DNA of 64,000 nucleotides from assembly GCF_026427775.1 (NCBI RefSeq), contig NZ_CP044532.1:3348001-3412000 (forward strand), given 5' to 3'. Position numbers and translations under genes: made by a program. The stretch is from Arthrobacter sp. CDRTa11 (GTDB taxonomy: Bacteria > Actinomycetota > Actinomycetes > Actinomycetales > Micrococcaceae). The notes under the pieces were generated by a model that did not search any database, had not been told where the DNA came from, and was given only the letters and a program-made list of their open reading frames with translations. Shown here in pieces: positions 39,992 through 48,856 of the stretch. Numbering within the stretch: the stretch's first letter is position 1; every line of letters starts with the position of its first letter.

Positions 39992-41800
39992 CTACTTGAA
40001 GCTGGCACCCACCAGGCCACGCGTTGCGGCCACAAGCTTCATGGGGTCGGTGGATCCTGCCGGCGGGATGTAGACCGCCGTCGACTCAGCGAAACTCAGG
40101 ACCATTCCGGTGGTGGTTTCCTTGCCGCCGGCGAGCGCCGCGGCGTCGTCCCCAATGGTCAGTTTGTCGCCTGCAGCCTTGGGCGTGCCATCAAACCCGA
40201 AGTTGATGCGGCCCAGAACCAGGGCCCCGCCGTCAGCCGTCCGGAACACCACTACGCTTTCCGGAACCACCTTGTGGGTGAAGGCAAAGTTGCCGTTCTC
40301 GCCGGATTTCACAACTTCAGCTTGGTAGGAGAGGGTGTCGGCGATGTAGGGCGAGGATTCGCCCTCCACCAGCTTGTCCTTGAAGCTCGAATCAGGTGTT
40401 GTGAGGCGGTCCGCGAGGCCGGCCAGGGCCTCCTCGCCGCTGTAAAGCAGGCCGGACTTGTCATTCGCTGCCAGCGTCTCGGTTCCGCCCCGCGCAATCG
40501 AAGGGAAGGTGGTGCCCGGCTGGAGTGGTGTGGTCTCGACCAGCTTGTAGTTATCACGCGGCGTGAGCTGAACCAGGGTCAGCAACTGGGGAACAACGTT
40601 CCCCTCCCCCTGGGTGACAGCAAGGACAGACCTGGGCCAGTCACGCTTGCTCGTGACCACGGTGGTGAGGAGCTTGGTTGAGCGCACGGGCATCCTGGCC
40701 TCATACGCGCCCACCTGCGAGCGGATCTTGTAGTTCTGCGTGCGGACCTCAAGCTCCGTTCCGGCAACGCGGGGGACAAGCTGTCCGGCGTCCTTGGCGG
40801 CATCGGCCGCGTCGGTGGCGCTGGACACCTGCTCCAGGATGCGGCGGAACTGGGCATCGAGGAGCACCGGGGATACGGGTGCTTCCTCAGCGGTTTCGGA
40901 GGCGTTTCCGGTGGGTTCCGGGGACGGGGCCGGGGCAGGCCCTGAGCTGGCGCTGGCAACCGCGCCGGTTCCGGCCACCAGGACAGCCGCAACCACGGCC
41001 GCCACTGCTGTCATGACGGTGGACCTGGACGAGGACGGAGACGCAGACGGAGCCGGGGACGCAGACGGGGATCCCTCCGGTCCGGCGGCCATCGTGCCGA
41101 GCGGGGCGGTGGACCGTGCCTCCGCCTTGGCCCGGGCGCGCTGGGCGAACAGGCTGCCACCGCCGCTTCCGTTCCCGCCCTTGGGTCCGCGGGAGGTGCC
41201 GCCGGAGAACAGCGCCGCGACGACGATTCCCGCGAGAATCAGCAAGGAGCCGATGACCATCAGCGGGACGGCCCACGGGGTGGAGGTATCGTTCGGGAAC
41301 GTCATGGAGATGGAGGACGGGGCAGGTTTGGTTCCGTCCGAGGCCAGCAGCAGCGACCATTCACCATCTGCCGGCGGAGTCCAGGAATAGTCAAGTTCAC
41401 CGCTCGCGTCTTCACTGGCTACCCACAAATCCGAGCCGGCCGGGCTGGGCGCGGTGGCTTCGCCGTCGGCGTGTTCGAGCTGGAGGGACTTCCCGTCGTC
41501 GGCAACCCCCGTGATGGTGTTGTGGGCTGTTGGGCCCACCCACGCGTCCACATCGTCCGGCCGTCCTGCCGCGAGGGTGAAGTTGCCTTCACCCTGGATA
41601 TTGATCGTGACGGTTCCGCCGTGGAGCGTGCGAAGGTTCTGGTCAATGACGGTCAGTGGAGCCTGGGTGGCATCCGTGGGAACCGAGACTGTAAAAGTCT
41701 CGGACGGAGCCCAGATGGTCTTCTGGCCGATGCCGGCCAAAAGGGTCAGCAGGCCGAGCAGCACGAGTGCGACTGCAGTCTTGAAACGCAAAGGAAACAC
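39992..41800 (-). CDS. Large membrane-anchored protein of unknown function
   Basis: 602 residues. A signal-anchor helix is at about 8-25 (VALVLLGLLTLLAGIG). An extracellular beta-rich domain follows to about 175, with a second helix near 180-200 and a Gly/Ser/Pro-rich cytoplasmic linker. A third helix (about 263-285, TAVAAVVAAVLVAGTGAV) precedes a conserved extracellular C-terminal domain of about 280 residues. It resembles uncharacterised actinobacterial envelope proteins; no enzyme motif is seen. An N-terminal AAA-like or glycosyltransferase function is not supported. It is transcribed alone. Confidence 0.75.
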   Translation of the reverse strand: MFPLRFKTAVALVLLGLLTLLAGIGQKTIWAPSETFTVSVPTDATQAPLTVIDQNLRTLHGGTVTINIQGEGNFTLAAGRPDDVDAWVGPTAHNTITGVADDGKSLQLEHADGEATAPSPAGSDLWVASEDASGELDYSWTPPADGEWSLLLASDGTKPAPSSISMTFPNDTSTPWAVPLMVIGSLLILAGIVVAALFSGGTSRGPKGGNGSGGGSLFAQRARAKAEARSTAPLGTMAAGPEGSPSASPAPSASPSSSRSTVMTAVAAVVAAVLVAGTGAVASASSGPAPAPSPEPTGNASETAEEAPVSPVLLDAQFRRILEQVSSATDAADAAKDAGQLVPRVAGTELEVRTQNYKIRSQVGAYEARMPVRSTKLLTTVVTSKRDWPRSVLAVTQGEGNVVPQLLTLVQLTPRDNYKLVETTPLQPGTTFPSIARGGTETLAANDKSGLLYSGEEALAGLADRLTTPDSSFKDKLVEGESSPYIADTLSYQAEVVKSGENGNFAFTHKVVPESVVVFRTADGGALVLGRINFGFDGTPKAAGDKLTIGDDAAALAGGKETTTGMVLSFAESTAVYIPPAGSTDPMKLVAATRGLVGASFK

Positions 41801-41998
41801 CTATCATCAGCGGGGGTTTACGTTCAATAGTAACCGTTTTGTTATCAATACCTCAGTCGGACGGAGCAGGCCGTCCCGCGTGGCGGCCCTGGCGCGGCTT
41901 TCCTTCCTGCTGTTGACAAGGCTGCTGATAGTGTTTGCGATGATCATCACACCGGCCCGCAACGGCGGCGCCACGGACGGAACAGGCCCCAAAACGCA
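41801..41998. other. Divergent intergenic region
   Basis: 198 bp between the unknown membrane protein and the AI-2E permease, both reading away. A TTGACA at 41913-41918 with a weak -10 (TGCGAT, 41936-41941, 17-bp spacer) may drive the permease. No conserved short gene was seen. Confidence 0.4.
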
Positions 41999-43372
41999 GT
42001 GACTGACAAGACGGAAGAGTCCCCCGCTGGACAGGACAATCCAGCCGCCGGTGACTCCCTGCAGCCCAGCCCTGAACGGCCGGCCAGCCCGGAAATGCGG
42101 CGCATACCGGAAGGGCAGCGCTCACACGAAGGGCAGGCGAAACCGGCACGCGCCAGTTGGCGGGCGGGATCGGCCGCGGCGCTTGGCTCTGTTGTGCGCA
42201 GGCTGCGCCAGCCACTTCCCGGCGCGCAGCCACGGCTCCGTTTTGAGATGCCGCCGGAGTACTCACACCATGAAGAGGTTGAGGAGGCCGAGGCCACCCG
42301 GGTAACGCCGCAGTTCGGTAATCCCGGGCCAAGGATGTCCGCCCAGCATCCCCTGTACCTGGGATTCATGGGGACGGTGGGCGTCGGGCTGGCGCTGCTG
42401 GTGTACTGGATCGGTTCCAACAACACCCAGCTCCTGCTGTGGATCGTGACCGCCCTGTTTATTGCCCTGGGCCTGGAACCGGTGGTGGGATGGCTGGAGA
42501 GCCGCAGGATCCCGCGCCCGGCGGGAATTCTTGTGGCGGTAACGGTGCTGGTGACGGCGGTCGTCGGGTTCTTTGCCACGCTGATCCCGACCATCGTTGA
42601 ACAGGTCACTGAGATTGTGGAGCAGGCGCCCACCTGGGTCCGCGACTTCATCGATTCCGAGTTCTTCCGCAGCCTGGATGACCAGTTTGGCGTCCGCGAC
42701 CGCATCTCTGAAGAACTCGATAAGTTCGTCAACGATCCCCAGGCCATGAGCGGCATCTTCGGCGGTGTGGTGGGCTTCGGCTCCACGCTGGCCAACGGGC
42801 TGTTTGGCACCCTGATCGTCCTGGTGCTGAGCCTTTATTTCCTCGCCGCCCTGCCGGCCATGAAGAAATGGGGCTACCGCCTGGCGCCACGCTCCCGGCG
42901 CGCCCGGGTGGAGGCCCTCTCGGAGGAGATCACCCGGTCCGTGGGCAACTACGTCATTGGACAGGCCTGCGTGGCCCTGTTGAACGCCACCTTCGCTTTT
43001 ATCGTGATGTCCATCCTGGGCATCCCCTTTGCGGTCCTGCTGGCGTTTGTGGTTGCGCTTCTCGCGTTCATCCCGCTGGTCGGCGGACTGATCGCTGCCG
43101 TTGTGGTGCTCCTGGTCTCCCTGACCGAGGGCTGGCAGACGGCCGCAATCTACGCGATCTGCTACTTCGCCTACCTGCAGTTCGAGGCTTACTTCATTTC
43201 ACCGCGCATTATGCAGAAGGCCGTCGCGGTGCCCGGTGCCGTGGCTGTTATTTCGGTCATTGCCGGGGGCAGCCTGTTGGGTGTCCTGGGTGCCCTGATC
43301 GCCATCCCCACGGCCGCCGCAACCCTCCTGCTGGTCAAAGAGATCTATATCGTCCGGCAGGACAAACACTAG
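41999..43372 (+). CDS. AI-2E family transporter (PF01594-type permease)
   Basis: 457 residues. A charged, low-complexity N-terminal ~110 residues precede eight membrane helices. The typical IVTALFIALGLEPVVGWLESRRIPR entry (shown in part: FIALGLEPVVGWLE), a long amphipathic segment EIVEQAPTWVRDFIDSEF, and FIPLVGGLIAAVVV are diagnostic. Family members include YdjX/TqsA-like exporters and Na+/H+ antiporters, so AI-2 export should not be assumed. The GTG start at 41999 lacks a clear ribosome site. Confidence 0.87.
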   Translation: MTDKTEESPAGQDNPAAGDSLQPSPERPASPEMRRIPEGQRSHEGQAKPARASWRAGSAAALGSVVRRLRQPLPGAQPRLRFEMPPEYSHHEEVEEAEATRVTPQFGNPGPRMSAQHPLYLGFMGTVGVGLALLVYWIGSNNTQLLLWIVTALFIALGLEPVVGWLESRRIPRPAGILVAVTVLVTAVVGFFATLIPTIVEQVTEIVEQAPTWVRDFIDSEFFRSLDDQFGVRDRISEELDKFVNDPQAMSGIFGGVVGFGSTLANGLFGTLIVLVLSLYFLAALPAMKKWGYRLAPRSRRARVEALSEEITRSVGNYVIGQACVALLNATFAFIVMSILGIPFAVLLAFVVALLAFIPLVGGLIAAVVVLLVSLTEGWQTAAIYAICYFAYLQFEAYFISPRIMQKAVAVPGAVAVISVIAGGSLLGVLGALIAIPTAAATLLLVKEIYIVRQDKH

Positions 43373-43438
43373 GCGGAAGCCGTCAATGGAGGGCCCGTGC
43401 TGTACCAGGTGTCCGATACCGTTCCATGTGTGTGACAG

Positions 43439-44239
43439 CTAGGCAGCAGCCGTGGCCACGGGGCCGTCCCACTCCTGCGGAAGGCCGCCGGGTCCGGACC
43501 CGGCCTCAGTCACTTCATCGACAATCTCGTTCAGGACCCGGGCTGCGTACTTCTCGCCCACCCAAAGGTGCTTGGCCCCGTCAACGCCCACGACGCGGGC
43601 CTGGGGTACAAGGCTGAACCGCTGCGCTGCCTCTGCGGGCCGGAGGTAGTCATCATGCTCGGGCACGAGGACCGTCAGGGGCTTGCCGCTTCCGGCCCAC
43701 AACCGCAGGTGCTCATCAGTTGCCCGGTGAAGCGGCGGCGAAAGCAGCACGGCGCCCTCGATGCTGGACGCCACGGGCTCCGTGGCCCCGTACATCAGCG
43801 CGAGCTCCGTCCCAAAGGACCAGCCCACCAGCCACCGGTTGGGGAGTTGCCTTTCGGCGGCAAACCTGACTGCTGCCTCGACGTCGAAACGCTCCCCAAT
43901 CCCTTCTTCGAAGGAGCCATCACTGGTACCGCGGGGCGAGGCTGTTCCGCGCGTATTGAACCTCAGGACCGCGACGCCGGCGAGTGCAGGCAGCCGGTAC
44001 GACGCCTTGCGGTACACGTGCGAATCCATAAAGCCGCCGTGGGTGGGCAGCGGGTGCAGGGTGATCAGCGTGGCATTGATCGGGCCGGATTCCGGCAAGG
44101 CCAGCTCGCCCACCAGGGTGTGGCCGTCTTCCGTATGGAGTTCCACGTTTTCGCGTTTGGCGGGGAGGACTGAGGACGCGCGGATGGCTGACGGGCCATC
44201 AGGCTGGTTGAATTCGTACGACGCCGGATCAAAAGTCAT
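43439..44239 (-). CDS. Alpha/beta hydrolase (dienelactone hydrolase-like)
   Basis: 266 residues. LITLHPLPTHGGFMDSHVY and VLRFNTRGTASPRG precede the nucleophile elbow GWSFGTELAL (Ser); LVPEHDDYL supplies the acid and GAKHLWVGE the histidine. The LHPxPxxGG form with no HG pair is typical of the YtpA/KANL3-type bacterial hydrolases. Substrate unknown. It is convergent with the AI-2E permease (66 bp between stops, no hairpin noted). Confidence 0.84.
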   Translation of the reverse strand: MTFDPASYEFNQPDGPSAIRASSVLPAKRENVELHTEDGHTLVGELALPESGPINATLITLHPLPTHGGFMDSHVYRKASYRLPALAGVAVLRFNTRGTASPRGTSDGSFEEGIGERFDVEAAVRFAAERQLPNRWLVGWSFGTELALMYGATEPVASSIEGAVLLSPPLHRATDEHLRLWAGSGKPLTVLVPEHDDYLRPAEAAQRFSLVPQARVVGVDGAKHLWVGEKYAARVLNEIVDEVTEAGSGPGGLPQEWDGPVATAAA

Positions 44240-44312
44240 GCCTGCCAGCTTAGCGACCCGCGCGGGGAGGCATAGACGAAGGGGGTGCTCCGGTCACCGA
44301 CCCGCCCCGGCG

Positions 44313-44681
44313 CTAGCGGTAGCGGTAACTCCGTGAGACCCAGCAGTTGCTGTGCCAGTGGCGGCGCTCCGCGAGTCCCGCCGCGGCACCAAACAGGTGG
44401 TCATCCTTCCACACCACAAGGTGCGCGATTCCCGGCGGAACAGCTGTGGAGCAGCCGGGGCAGATATAGGTCTTTTCCGCGTTCTTCGCGGTGATGGACC
44501 TGACCATCCAGTCGCCGTCGGGGGCAGTTTCCCGGCGGGCGATGCCGGCACGGGACCGTTCGAGGTCAAGTTCGGGCACCTCGCCGCCGCCTTTCCTGCC
44601 CGCGCCCTTAGCGGTGCCCCTGCCTGCAGCTCCGCCGCCTTTTCCGGAGACAGGACGGCGGGGTCGGTTGGAACGCGGCAT
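44313..44681 (-). CDS. Small basic protein with CPGC...HWHSNC zinc-like motif
   Basis: 122 residues: a Lys/Arg/Gly-rich disordered N-terminus (about 1-50) and a compact C-terminal domain with YICPGCSTAVPPGIAHLVVW and RRHWHSNCW. The Cys-Cys/His-Cys spacing looks like a treble-clef or HNH-type zinc site. Databases often label the family ATP/GTP-binding protein, but no P-loop is seen. The ATG at 44681 gives the conserved N-terminus, although GGAGG lies only 1 nt away; an ATG at 44711 is an alternative. It is divergent from nucS, and the longer open frame overlaps the nucS start. Confidence 0.78.
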   Translation of the reverse strand: MPRSNRPRRPVSGKGGGAAGRGTAKGAGRKGGGEVPELDLERSRAGIARRETAPDGDWMVRSITAKNAEKTYICPGCSTAVPPGIAHLVVWKDDHLFGAAAGLAERRHWHSNCWVSRSYRYR

Positions 44682-44762
44682 GCCTCCATTCTGCCCCAGC
44701 AGCGGCATCCCGTGACAGGCCCGGTCCGGGCGGCCGTGGAAATTCGGCGGCCGGTGAGACGG

Positions 44763-44768
44763 TAGTCT
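44763..44768 (+). promoter_or_regulatory. -10 element for leaderless nucS mRNA
   Basis: TAGTCT, 7 nt before the GTG at 44776, with no Shine-Dalgarno sequence. Confidence 0.5.
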
Positions 44769-44775
44769 GTACGGC

Positions 44776-45471
44776 GTGCGACTTGTCATAGCCCGATGCT
44801 CCGTTGATTATGTTGGCCGGCTCAAAGCCCATCTCCCCCTTGCCACCAGGCTCCTGCTGGTCAAGGCCGACGGGTCGGTGCTGGTCCATTCCGACGGCGG
44901 TTCCTACAAGCCGCTGAACTGGATGAGTCCGCCGGCCACCCTCCGTGTTTCGTCCCCGGACGAGGTGGACCTGGAGTTGGGAGTCCTTGAGCAGTGGACC
45001 GTGCAGTCGGCCAAGACCGACGACCGCCTGATTATCAACATCCATGAACACCTCCACGAGTCCTCACACGATCTGGGCGTTGACCCAGGCCTCATCAAGG
45101 ACGGTGTGGAGGCGGACCTCCAGAGGCTGCTGGCGGAACAGATCGAGACACTTGGCTCGGGCTTTTCCCTGATCCGGCGAGAGTATTTCACCGCCATTGG
45201 CCCCGTGGACATCCTCGCCCGTGACGCCGACGGAGCGACCGTTGCCATAGAACTGAAGCGCCGGGGTGACATTGACGGGGTGGAGCAACTGACCCGGTAT
45301 CTTGAACTTCTGAACAGGGATCCGTTGCTTGCTCCTGTCCGCGGGATCTTCGCCGCCCAGCAGATCAAACCGCAGGCCAAGGTTCTGGCGAATGACCGCG
45401 GAATTGACTGCATCACGCTGGACTACGACGCCATGCGCGGGGTTGACGACACCGAATCACGGCTCTTCTGA
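44776..45471 (+). CDS. nucS: Endonuclease NucS (EndoMS), mismatch repair
   Basis: 231 residues. [16 protein letters not shown] begins the N-terminal DNA-binding domain. The C-terminal RecB-like nuclease carries [19 protein letters not shown] (Glu/Asp) and [19 protein letters not shown] (ExK), the catalytic set of archaeal and actinobacterial NucS. In actinobacteria lacking MutS/MutL, NucS cleaves mismatches and acts with the beta clamp. The protein ends [10 protein letters not shown], close to the clamp-binding C-terminus described for the family. The GTG start is leaderless by -10 spacing. Confidence 0.94.
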   Translation: MRLVIARCSVDYVGRLKAHLPLATRLLLVKADGSVLVHSDGGSYKPLNWMSPPATLRVSSPDEVDLELGVLEQWTVQSAKTDDRLIINIHEHLHESSHDLGVDPGLIKDGVEADLQRLLAEQIETLGSGFSLIRREYFTAIGPVDILARDADGATVAIELKRRGDIDGVEQLTRYLELLNRDPLLAPVRGIFAAQQIKPQAKVLANDRGIDCITLDYDAMRGVDDTESRLF

Positions 45472-45550
45472 CTGCTTTACGTTGCCTGGTCAGCCTCACC
45501 GCCGCGATGGCGTACATGCGCCTGACGAGGGGCTTCACGCGATTTTTACC

Positions 45551-45781
45551 TAAAATTTCCAGGAATGGGCGCTTAGACCGTTGACCAGACGGAACTGTCA
45601 TGAAATTCTTAGACCAGTCTTTGTGTAGGTGTTTTTCATGCTCGCAAGACATGTTGCGAGCGCGAAGCTCCTGCAGCGCCGATTCCACAGGAAACGGCAA
45701 TCCAGGATTCTTCTCGCGGAGTGACCAAGTCCAGCACGAGGTGTGCTGGACTTAGACAAGTTCCACAATGAGGAGAAATAA
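45551..45781 (+). promoter_or_regulatory. Structured leader of the cold-shock gene
   Basis: A -10-like TAAAAT at 45551 would give a leader of about 220 nt. It holds a GCTCGCAA/TTGCGAGC hairpin (45640-45661) and a perfect 11-bp hairpin AAGTCCAGCAC/GTGCTGGACTT with loop GAGGT (45727-45753). The latter sits 28 nt before the ATG and just ahead of the ribosome site GAGGAGA. Long folding leaders are usual for cspA-type genes. The promoter is a weak call; the hairpins are exact. Confidence 0.55.
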
Positions 45782-45985
45782 ATGGCACAGGGAACCGTCA
45801 AGTGGTTCAACGCTGAAAAGGGCTTCGGCTTCATCACCCCGGATGACTCCGATGGCGATGTCTTCGTTCACTACTCTGAGATCCAGACCGGTGGCTTCAA
45901 GACCCTCGACGAGAACCAGCGCGTTCAGTTCGAAATCGGTCAGGGCGCCAAGGGTCCCCAGGCTACCGGCGTAACGCTGGTCTAG
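45782..45985 (+). CDS. cspA: Cold-shock protein (CspA family)
   Basis: 67 residues: one complete cold-shock OB fold with RNP1 KGFGFITP and RNP2 VFVHYSEI, starting [14 protein letters not shown]. It binds single-stranded RNA/DNA and acts as an RNA chaperone. The ribosome site GAGGAGA is strong. It is monocistronic, between a structured leader and a textbook terminator. It could be a constitutive rather than cold-induced paralogue. Confidence 0.96.
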   Translation: MAQGTVKWFNAEKGFGFITPDDSDGDVFVHYSEIQTGGFKTLDENQRVQFEIGQGAKGPQATGVTLV

Positions 45986-46022
45986 TCCCCCGCCGAAGGC
46001 CCTCAGCGGCTTTCTGCACATC

Positions 46023-46057
46023 AATGGTCCCCGGCTTTCGCCGGGGACCATTTTTGT
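46023..46057 (+). terminator. Rho-independent terminator of cspA
   Basis: A 13-bp stem with a GGTCCCCGGC/GCCGGGGACC core has a TTTC loop and runs into a T-rich tail, TTTTTGTT. Confidence 0.95.
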
Positions 46058-46231
46058 TAAAGACCAGTCTTGTGGAGACCATTCTCGTGCTGAGCCGATG
46101 GCCTGTGGAATCGGACGCCACTGGAATCGGACCAGTGGACTCGGACGGAATTACTCAGTGGAACCGAGCGGAATTCCCAAACGACAACACGTGTCACAAA
46201 TGTTGTCAATGCATGAACTATCAGCGGCGAA

Positions 46232-48856
46232 TCAAGTCACAATTTCCCGAAGCAGGCGTGCACCCTGACGAAGCGAAAGGCCGGGCAAATAGGCACGCGT
46301 CAGGGCCCGGCCGATCGCCGGCAGCTGAAGCGGATCCTGGTAGTACAGATATAGGGTGCGGTAGTCAGGCTTGAACCGGGACTTAAAGGCTGCCAACGAC
46401 CGGAAGCCGTACACGGGTTCCAGGGCATGCCCCACCACATCCAGGATGCGCACGAGGTTCTCCGCCACCACCGGCTCCTCCGGGACCGGTTCTCCCTCAT
46501 CCAAAGGGTCGCCATCGGTGACACGGTCTCCCTCTGTAACCCGGTCTGCCTCCGTGGGGCTTGCTGTTTGGCTGTCCGCCGGCCCCCGTGCCAGCGGGGA
46601 ACCGGACAGGGAGATGACCTCCACTGATTTCCGAAGTTCCAGCACCGCTGAGGCGATGAGGAACTCCATCACTCCCGGGAATCCCCCGGCACCGCGCCGC
46701 ATAACGTCCAGGGTCCGGCTGACCAGCCTCCCGCCGTCGTAAACGGGCAGCCAGCTGGTGACGCCGTGCACGTTGCCTTCCGCGTCCACGGCGAGGCAGC
46801 ACAGGACCTCGTCGTCCATCAGCTCATCCATGCCGCCCAGGGTAAATCCCATTTCCGGTACCGATTTGGCGGCCGCCCACTCTTCAGAAACCTCACTGAG
46901 GCGGGCGCGAAGGGCCGCGGGCAGCCCGTTGTACGTTCCCCAGACCGCCTTGACTCCCATCTTGGCAGCGCGGTTCAGGGCGGTCCGCACGTTCTGCCAT
47001 TCCTTGCCCTTGAATTCCAGCTCCCTGACCGCGAGCCTGGTCTCCTGGGCCACCGGCACCCGGTGGAACCCCCGGTCCCGAAGGAGCGGCCACAGCCTGT
47101 CATCGCAGGAGTAGAAGGCAGGGATCAGTGCCCTGCTGCTGCAATGCCCCAGGAATCCTTCAGCCACCCTGTGATGCCCGTCAGGGGCGCCAAAGGGTCC
47201 AGCCAGGGTGAGCGCAACGCTGCCGTGCTGCTGGTATGCCACGGCACCCTGGTGGTCCGGGCTGAACCAATAGATGTTGGGATCCCAGGTGGCCATCCAG
47301 GACAAGGAATCACCTCCCTGCTGTAGGAGGCTGCGCACCCGGGCCTTGTTGGTGCTGCCGGGATCGCCGCTGTGGTGCCGTCCCATCAGGACTGCCCAGA
47401 CTCCCGCGAGGGCGACAACCCAGAACGCCGGTCCCGAGTAAGCGAAGATGAAGGATTCCAGGCCGTCCCGTTCCGAGAACACCCGGTGATAGACGTTGGG
47501 GACCGGAACGGGAAGGTACTGCCGTGCCAGCTCAGCCAGCAGGCCAAACAGTCCTCCGTCGCGTGCCATTCCGCCGGCTCCCCACCATGCGAGGCTGTAT
47601 GCACCTGCCAGGGCAATCCACACTCCACCCACCACGGCCACCAGGGCGCGCCTGTAGGAGGGAGGAGTTTCAACCCTGAACTGGCGTCTGTTGAACCACA
47701 AAAGGAGGGTCAACAGCAGGGGTACTGTCACGAGCGGCAGGATATGCGCGAAGCCGGATCCCATGGCGGCTGTGTGCCGGCCCGACGGAAAATGCGGGAT
47801 CAGGGCAAACAGCGCCAGGTAGACGGCTGCCAATGCCGTGACGGCAAGCTGGAGGGCCAGTGCGATGCGAAGCGCCATTCGGCGGCCCCGCCGCATCCCG
47901 TCCGCACAGATAAGAAGCAGGGCCACGGGAACCACGGCCAGCGCCAATCCGAAGGGGCCTGCGAAGCCCTGCCGGCCCGCCTCCAGGCACGAGGCCTGCA
48001 CGGTGGTGCCGCAGTACAACTCAAGTTGGTTGAGCGTAGGCAAGGGGTTGAGGACAATATCACGCAGGAGGGCCAGCGGACCGGTGGGCGTCCGGGCGAC
48101 GGCGGTCAGGATGGGACCCACCGCAAAAACGGCAACGGTCAGGGCCAGCAGGTTCCTGGTCTCACGGCCGGTGGACCGGTGCCGGCGGAACGGGCCGTGG
48201 TCACCGCGGACCCACCAGCGGACCGACAGTCCCAGGATTGCTCCCAGGAGTCCGATGACAGTCTCGGGGTGTCCGACGTAAAGAACCAGCAGGAGGGAAA
48301 CCGACAGCAGGATGGTGGGCAGCCTTCGCTGCCAGAGGACCGGCAGCCTCCCGCTGGCCGCCATGGAAACGGTCAGGACGGCGGCGTACGGTCCGATAAG
48401 CATGCTGTCAGCCATCAGGCCCAGCCAGCCGTCCCCCGCATACCGGGCCAGCTGGGTAATCAGCAGAAACAAGGTGACGCAGGCAAACTGGCCGCCAAGG
48501 AACAAGGCCGCGGTGGGAAGTGTTCCGAGCCTGCTCTCAGCCAGGCCCAGCAGCAGCAGAATCATCAGGGATGCCAGCACATAGGCCAGCGGGTTGGTGG
48601 CGAAGAACAGCGAGGTAAAGAGTGTCCACCAGCTGCCGGATTTCAACCCTGGCCCGCTGACGCCCGCGAGATCCAGCAGCGACTCAGGCGGGCCGCTCAG
48701 GAAGCTCCCGCTTATGGCGCCAGTCAGCAGGAAAATGCCCAGAACAGTCAGGGTGAACGGCGCTGAACGGAGGCGGGCCACCGCCAGCTTCCAGGTGGGG
48801 CGTCCTACCGTATGCCAGGCCAGCGCGGCAGTTCGGATCTCCGGGTCCGCGCTCAT
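46232..48856 (-). CDS. Aminoacyl-phospholipid synthase (MprF/LysX-like DUF2156) with rhomboid-like N-terminus
   Basis: 874 residues. The N-terminal ~215 residues look like a rhomboid: GSWWTLFTSLFFATNPLAY, ESRLGTLPTAALFLGGQ and GHPETVIGLLGAILGL. The serine motif GxSG is replaced by GPYAAV, so it is a pseudo-protease. More membrane segments follow to about 520. The C-terminal ~350 residues are the DUF2156/LPG-synthase acyltransferase (QGAVAYQQHGSVALTLAGPFG, KGKEWQNVRTALNRA, VHGVTSWLPVY, VEVISLSGSPLA). The family moves Lys, Ala or Arg from tRNA to phosphatidylglycerol or diacylglycerol. An EGDRVT repeat interrupts the last domain. It overlaps the paired esterase by 4 bp. Confidence 0.88.
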   Translation of the reverse strand: MSADPEIRTAALAWHTVGRPTWKLAVARLRSAPFTLTVLGIFLLTGAISGSFLSGPPESLLDLAGVSGPGLKSGSWWTLFTSLFFATNPLAYVLASLMILLLLGLAESRLGTLPTAALFLGGQFACVTLFLLITQLARYAGDGWLGLMADSMLIGPYAAVLTVSMAASGRLPVLWQRRLPTILLSVSLLLVLYVGHPETVIGLLGAILGLSVRWWVRGDHGPFRRHRSTGRETRNLLALTVAVFAVGPILTAVARTPTGPLALLRDIVLNPLPTLNQLELYCGTTVQASCLEAGRQGFAGPFGLALAVVPVALLLICADGMRRGRRMALRIALALQLAVTALAAVYLALFALIPHFPSGRHTAAMGSGFAHILPLVTVPLLLTLLLWFNRRQFRVETPPSYRRALVAVVGGVWIALAGAYSLAWWGAGGMARDGGLFGLLAELARQYLPVPVPNVYHRVFSERDGLESFIFAYSGPAFWVVALAGVWAVLMGRHHSGDPGSTNKARVRSLLQQGGDSLSWMATWDPNIYWFSPDHQGAVAYQQHGSVALTLAGPFGAPDGHHRVAEGFLGHCSSRALIPAFYSCDDRLWPLLRDRGFHRVPVAQETRLAVRELEFKGKEWQNVRTALNRAAKMGVKAVWGTYNGLPAALRARLSEVSEEWAAAKSVPEMGFTLGGMDELMDDEVLCCLAVDAEGNVHGVTSWLPVYDGGRLVSRTLDVMRRGAGGFPGVMEFLIASAVLELRKSVEVISLSGSPLARGPADSQTASPTEADRVTEGDRVTDGDPLDEGEPVPEEPVVAENLVRILDVVGHALEPVYGFRSLAAFKSRFKPDYRTLYLYYQDPLQLPAIGRALTRAYLPGLSLRQGARLLREIVT
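46517..46552. repeat. 18-bp in-frame tandem repeat in the aminoacyl-lipid synthase gene
   Basis: Units 46517-46534 and 46535-46552 encode EGDRVT and EADRVT; a partial third unit, DGDP, follows. They lie in the C-terminal domain between SGSPLA and the final helical block, lengthening a loop. Confidence 0.75.

Noticed and set aside
41999-43372. Assignment as an autoinducer-2 exporter
   Set aside because: The family name is broad and many members transport other solutes; nothing local supports quorum sensing.
46130-46230. Short frame between the cspA terminator and the aminoacyl-lipid synthase stop
   Set aside because: No ribosome site or recognisable protein; it looks like plain spacer.
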